From the NCBI RefSeq assembly GCF_003265705.1, contig NW_020312785.1:20198117-20262116 (forward strand): a DNA stretch of 64,000 nt. Reading direction: 5' to 3'. Position numbers and translations under genes: made by a program. Shown one piece after another: positions 60,477 through 64,000 of this stretch (positions are counted from its first letter, which is position 1; each line of letters opens with the position of its first letter). The DNA is from Callorhinus ursinus (Eukaryota; Chordata; Mammalia; Carnivora; Otariidae). The notes beneath the pieces were generated by a model. That model did not search any database and was not told the origin of the DNA. It saw nothing but the letters and a program-made list of their open reading frames with translations.

Positions 60477-60676
60477 CAGTGCCTGGGTGGCTCAGTCCAT
60501 TAAGCATCTGCCTTTGGCCCAGGTCTTGATCCCAGGGTCCTGGGATCGAGCCCCGCATTGGGCTCCCTGTTCCTTGGGGAGCCTGCTTCTCTCTCTCCCT
60601 CTGGCTGCCACTCCCCCTGCTTGTGCTCGCTCTCTTTCTATCTCTCTGTCAAATAAATAAATAAAATCTTAAAAAA
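60477..60676 (+). mobile_element. CAN-SINE, sense
   Basis: aaagtgctgtatctc at 60462-60476 and aaagtgctctgtctc at 60677-60691 match at 13 of 15 positions. Complete head to tail, with AAATAAATAAATAAAATCTT. Confidence 0.95.
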
Positions 60677-60691
60677 AAAGTGCTCTGTCTC

Positions 60692-61530
60692 ATTCGCACT
60701 CTTCATCAGTTTGAATTCAGGTATCTGTGAACCTCTAGAATCTTCACTTTTCCCCTCATCTTCCCCCTGTTCTTATAGTTGAAGAGGAAAGGGGTATAAT
60801 GTTTATTGTCTAAATGCCAAACATTAATTGAATCATCTAATGGGTACTGATCCTAAAGAAAAAGAATAAAAATGAGGCATTTCAATCCTCTGAAAGAATA
60901 AACTAGCTTGCACTCCATTCGTTTGGTATTCGACTACATTTGGTGTATGTACTCTTTTCTTCTTACTTTCACTGTTTATGATCAAACATCTAAATGCATT
61001 TATCAGCTTGCCTTTGGAGACTGCCTGTGGGATAGGGACTTGCAATCCGTTTCAAAGATCACAGCATCTTGTTATAGAAAACATTCATACTGTTATGAAA
61101 AGAAGTAGTCTATATTAAAAATATACAAGTGTCACTTGAAATCTAAGCTTTTAAATAAGAACAAGGATATCTGGCCATACTCCTGCTCCCTGAACTCCCA
61201 CAAGCCTGGAAATGAAGAAATTTCATTTCAGTTGTAACCAAACAACTATGCAGTATAATAAAAGCTCGCTGACTTACTGTCCATTGGTTAAAAAATGTAA
61301 AACCATCTTAAGGAGCGGAAGTTTAGTTTATAGTCATTGATTTTGTGTTACAAACTTGTAAGAGTTTAGAAAGTATAAGTAAGGGTTAAGTGCACAATAT
61401 CTTCAGAGGACTTCTGCAAAATTTGAAATAGTATACAGTATTTTAAAGGATTTATCATTCTGACCTGTTCATTACTTGGGATAGATGTCTCCTCCAACCC
61501 AGTCTTGATCAGTTCATATTATGAAGGATT
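60692..61530. other. Unique sequence
   Basis: No gene or repeat recognised. Confidence 0.5.
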
Positions 61531-61882
61531 TTATTATACATTCTATCTTCTGCCAGGAATGTTCTTTTCCCAGATACTCAGGTGACTTGATTCTTTATTT
61601 TCCTTTAAGTCCTCACACAAATATCACCTAGATAAACTGGCATCCCTGCTGTCTCCAGGGCACATTCTAGCTCCCATCCTGTCTTATTATATTTTTTCTC
61701 CTTAGCTCTTATCACGTATTTGTCATTCTGTGTATTTGTTTATTGCCTCTCACCTTCCACTAAACCGTAAACTTTATGAGAGCAGGGACTTTACTGGTTT
61801 TGTTCGTTCTTTGTTCCTAGTGCCTACAGTTAACTCCTGGCACATAGAAGGTGCACAGTAAATGTTTGTGGAATGAAGGAAC
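61531..61882 (+). mobile_element. L2 3' end, sense
   Basis: ctttaagtcctcacacaaat, gtctccagggcacattctag, ttatgagagcagggacttta, ctcctggcacatagaaggtg and cagtaaatgtttgtggaatg are the canonical 3' landmarks of L2 in order. Confidence 0.88.
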
Positions 61883-62852
61883 AAATGGAATTTGCTTCTG
61901 ATGCAAAAAAAAAAAAAAAGACTAAGGCAAAGACACTGATTGATAAATAACTGTTAGAATATTAACACAGCGGAAAGACCCATTCTATTTGTGCCTGATG
62001 TTCTCAAATCTATTTGTTGTTTGTTTTTTGCTGGACTTGAAATGTAGGCATCCAGCCAGGAGCCTGCATGCTGACTAATGAGAAAGAGATACAGATCTAG
62101 CCCAGGAATATTCATACATTCTACATGCATTCATTTTTCTCTAGTGACATTTTAATATATTTTGGTGAAGATAGTCCCAAGATAATGAAGGTATGTCGAG
62201 TGAGCATTGAAAGTGATGAGTCTTTTTTTCCATTATCAAAGACAAATACAGGTGTATAATATATGCAGAGCATTGAAAGTAAGGAAAGAAAATGAGAGAA
62301 TCCCAAGTAATGAAAAGAAATTAAAGCTCTCCAGTAATGAAAAGGAAGGCCAAACTGAAAACATAAATTTCTAGACTCAGCAAGGATTTATGCTGATGTG
62401 GAGTGAGTGGACCAATGGCTTTCATGATGATTCATTTTGAAAAAATGTCATTTCCACTGCCAAGTAGAGTTCATGGTTTAGTGAAAATTTCATCTTCAGT
62501 CTAATCACACGAGCCAAATTCTGGCCCCATTTATTCTGATATGAGGAATGAACTAATTCCTGAGCTTATCTGTGAGATTCTAGGAATAATACCAAGGAGG
62601 GGTGGTCACAGCTAAGGTGAGATCTTGGTATATTTGTATTAGGCCTTATGCTATTCACTGGAACTTTTGTGCAATATGACATTAATAGCACAAAACACAC
62701 TTAACTTGAGACTGTTTCACACTTTTTCCAAATGACTAAGAAAGATATCAACTCACTTATAATGTAGTTCTGATGGTCAGACCATAGGATATATGATCAT
62801 GCATTATTTTCAGCAGAGATTTGTAGAATAGCAAGGCAGGGGAGAATGTAGA
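61883..62852. other. Unique sequence
   Basis: An A15 run lies at about 61905-61919, just after the L2. No gene seen. Confidence 0.5.
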
Positions 62853-62864
62853 CAGGTCATTTTC

Positions 62865-63009
62865 TTTTTTTTTTTTTTTTCCAAATTTCCTTTTTATTTT
62901 TTACTCTTATAATCAAGGTTTTTCTTTAAAACTGTCTGTACATATCTTTACCTTTTGCCAGAGAGGATAGTCATTATGTGGTTCTTCATCTGGAAAACTA
63001 TCAGTCAAG
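62865..63009 (-). pseudogene. Short retrocopy fragment, 145 bp, perfect TSD
   Basis: caggtcattttc is at 62853-62864 and 63010-63021. On the minus strand the insert starts in an open frame of about 30 residues (TDSFPDEEPHNDYPLWQK...), reaches TGA, has an AATAAA-like signal (aaaataaaaagg) and ends in about 16 A. It looks like the extreme 3' end of an mRNA. Parent not recognised. Confidence 0.75.
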
Positions 63010-63021
63010 CAGGTCATTTTC

Positions 63022-63552
63022 AAGCAAGACCAAATATGAATCAATTCAGAGAGATTTCACCCAGTTTTGGGATTGGGTTTTAAAGAAGCACTACCATTGA
63101 TCAATTGTTTTTAATTGATCCTGTTGTAGTAAATTAAGTTAGGATATATCCTCTAATACTGGATATATAATAGCAAAATTAGGACAACTAGTTCACATAG
63201 TTGGTACCTGAGGGTATTGATGATTAAAATGAATCCAGCTATTTTCTTGGGAGGATGGGAAATCTCTCTGGTTGGTAAATTAGGTAGTAGTAGCTAATAC
63301 AAATAGTCACAGAGTGTAGGCCATCCTACTCTGGTCTGCTATATATTGGGTGTCATGTATTATGCTGGAAAATTTGACTTCAGTATTTTTCCAAAAATTA
63401 AGGATTGGCTATTTAATTCAGTCACTAATAAACTGATTTCCAATTCTTCTGGCTGGAGTAAGTAAATATTCATAGAAGTAGAGAAGAAAAAATGGAAGCC
63501 AGAGAGTAGATGTAAAGATAGATGCACAGGACTGCATAATGTTGGTTTTTGT
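63022..63552. other. Unique sequence
   Basis: Nothing recognised. Confidence 0.5.
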
Positions 63553-63561
63553 TGAGCTGAG

Positions 63562-63563
63562 AT

Positions 63564-63606
<43 letters not shown>

Positions 63607-63624
63607 CTTTTTATTTATTTATTT
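63562..63624. repeat. (TTTA)n microsatellite in a SINE tail
   Basis: Eleven or more TTTA units, with one interruption (actttt) near 63606. Confidence 0.9.
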
Positions 63625-63793
63625 TTCAACAGAGAGAGAGACAGCGAGACAGGGAACACAAGCAGGGGGAGTGGGAGAGGGAGAAGCAGGCTTCCCGCTG
63701 AGCAGGGAGCCCGATGTGGGACTCGATCCCAGGACACTGGGATCATGACCTGAGCCAAAGGCAGACGCTCAAAGACTGAGCCACCCAGGCCCC
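63567..63793 (-). mobile_element. CAN-SINE, antisense, 14-bp TSD
   Basis: tgagctgagattta is at 63553-63566 and 63794-63807. The tail has a long TTTA expansion. The head is slightly altered (gctcaaagactgagccaccc, then aggcccc). Confidence 0.97.
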
Positions 63794-64000
63794 TGAGCTG
63801 AGATTTAGATCAGGATTGGGACTGCTTAGTACTGTCACAGATGACAACAGCCACTCAAATGGTCTTCTGTTGAAAAATTGTCTACTCTATCCGCTGTAGG
63901 AAAGGACTAAAAGCCACAAAGTTGACTCAGCTGGTTTTTCAAAACTCAGTAGGTAAAGTTGTTATACTCAGTATTTTAACAACATTGTTATAAATCACAA

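Noticed and set aside
61905..61919. A15 run as the poly-A tail of a sense retrocopy
   Set aside because: The preceding sequence is an old L2 3' end, which does not end in poly-A, and no target duplication was found. More likely an independent A-run.
1..64000. CRISPR arrays, operons, bacterial-type elements or a novel defence system
   Set aside because: The composition, SINE/LINE content and absence of long frames show mammalian nuclear DNA. No regularly spaced repeats were seen.

Overview
The window is nuclear DNA of a mammal, almost certainly a carnivoran. It carries about 23 copies of the carnivoran tRNA-derived CAN-SINE (SINEC), and the only young LINE is of carnivore L1 type. The SINEs are of the kind I associate with arctoid caniforms (bears, pinnipeds, mustelids). 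I see no dog-type SINEC_Cf head and no cat-type SINEC_Fc body. The arctoid placement is from memory of subfamilies, not from a search.

I find no intact protein-coding gene, RNA gene, CRISPR array or operon. Most open frames are short and random, or run through repeats. The window reads as intergenic or deep intronic DNA built up by retrotransposition. Oldest layer: MIR, L2, MER20/MER5 (hAT), fragments of old L1 and seven MLT1-like LTRs. Middle layer: older SINEC copies, a short L1 3' end at 42877-43109 and retrocopies. Youngest layer: full-length SINECs with 13-18 bp perfect target-site duplications, and the L1 at 8068-9558.

Layout. 1-8 kb: unique sequence with an old L1 split by a SINE, MER20 and two more SINEs. 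8.07-9.56 kb: a 5'-truncated L1 on the minus strand that carried about 189 bp of foreign 3' flank with it. 10-20 kb: L2, MIR, four SINEs and a strong G-quadruplex motif at 11558-11582. 20-26 kb: a MIR split by two opposed SINEs, then L2, MER5 and a candidate exon at 26106-26177. 26.8-28.5 kb: a comparatively GC-rich non-repeat block. 29.8-40 kb: MLT1 LTRs, a head-to-head SINE pair, an old L1 interrupted by MER5 and by a retrocopy, a candidate terminal exon or retrocopy end at 38665-38895 and an odd double inverted repeat. 42-53 kb: SINEs, MLT1 LTRs, a 102-bp tandem duplication, an L2 of about 1.1 kb. 53.6-59.1 kb: AT-rich DNA bounded by two related blocks of about 315 bp in direct orientation. 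59-64 kb: MIR, L2, two SINEs and a 145-bp retrocopy fragment.

I found no novel biological system. The best-supported unusual items are the L1 3' transduction, the SINE whose tail includes a 31-nt extension ending in a Pol III terminator, the two TSD-bounded retrocopies, the recent 102-bp tandem duplication, the G-quadruplex motif and the paired 5-kb-spaced repeats.
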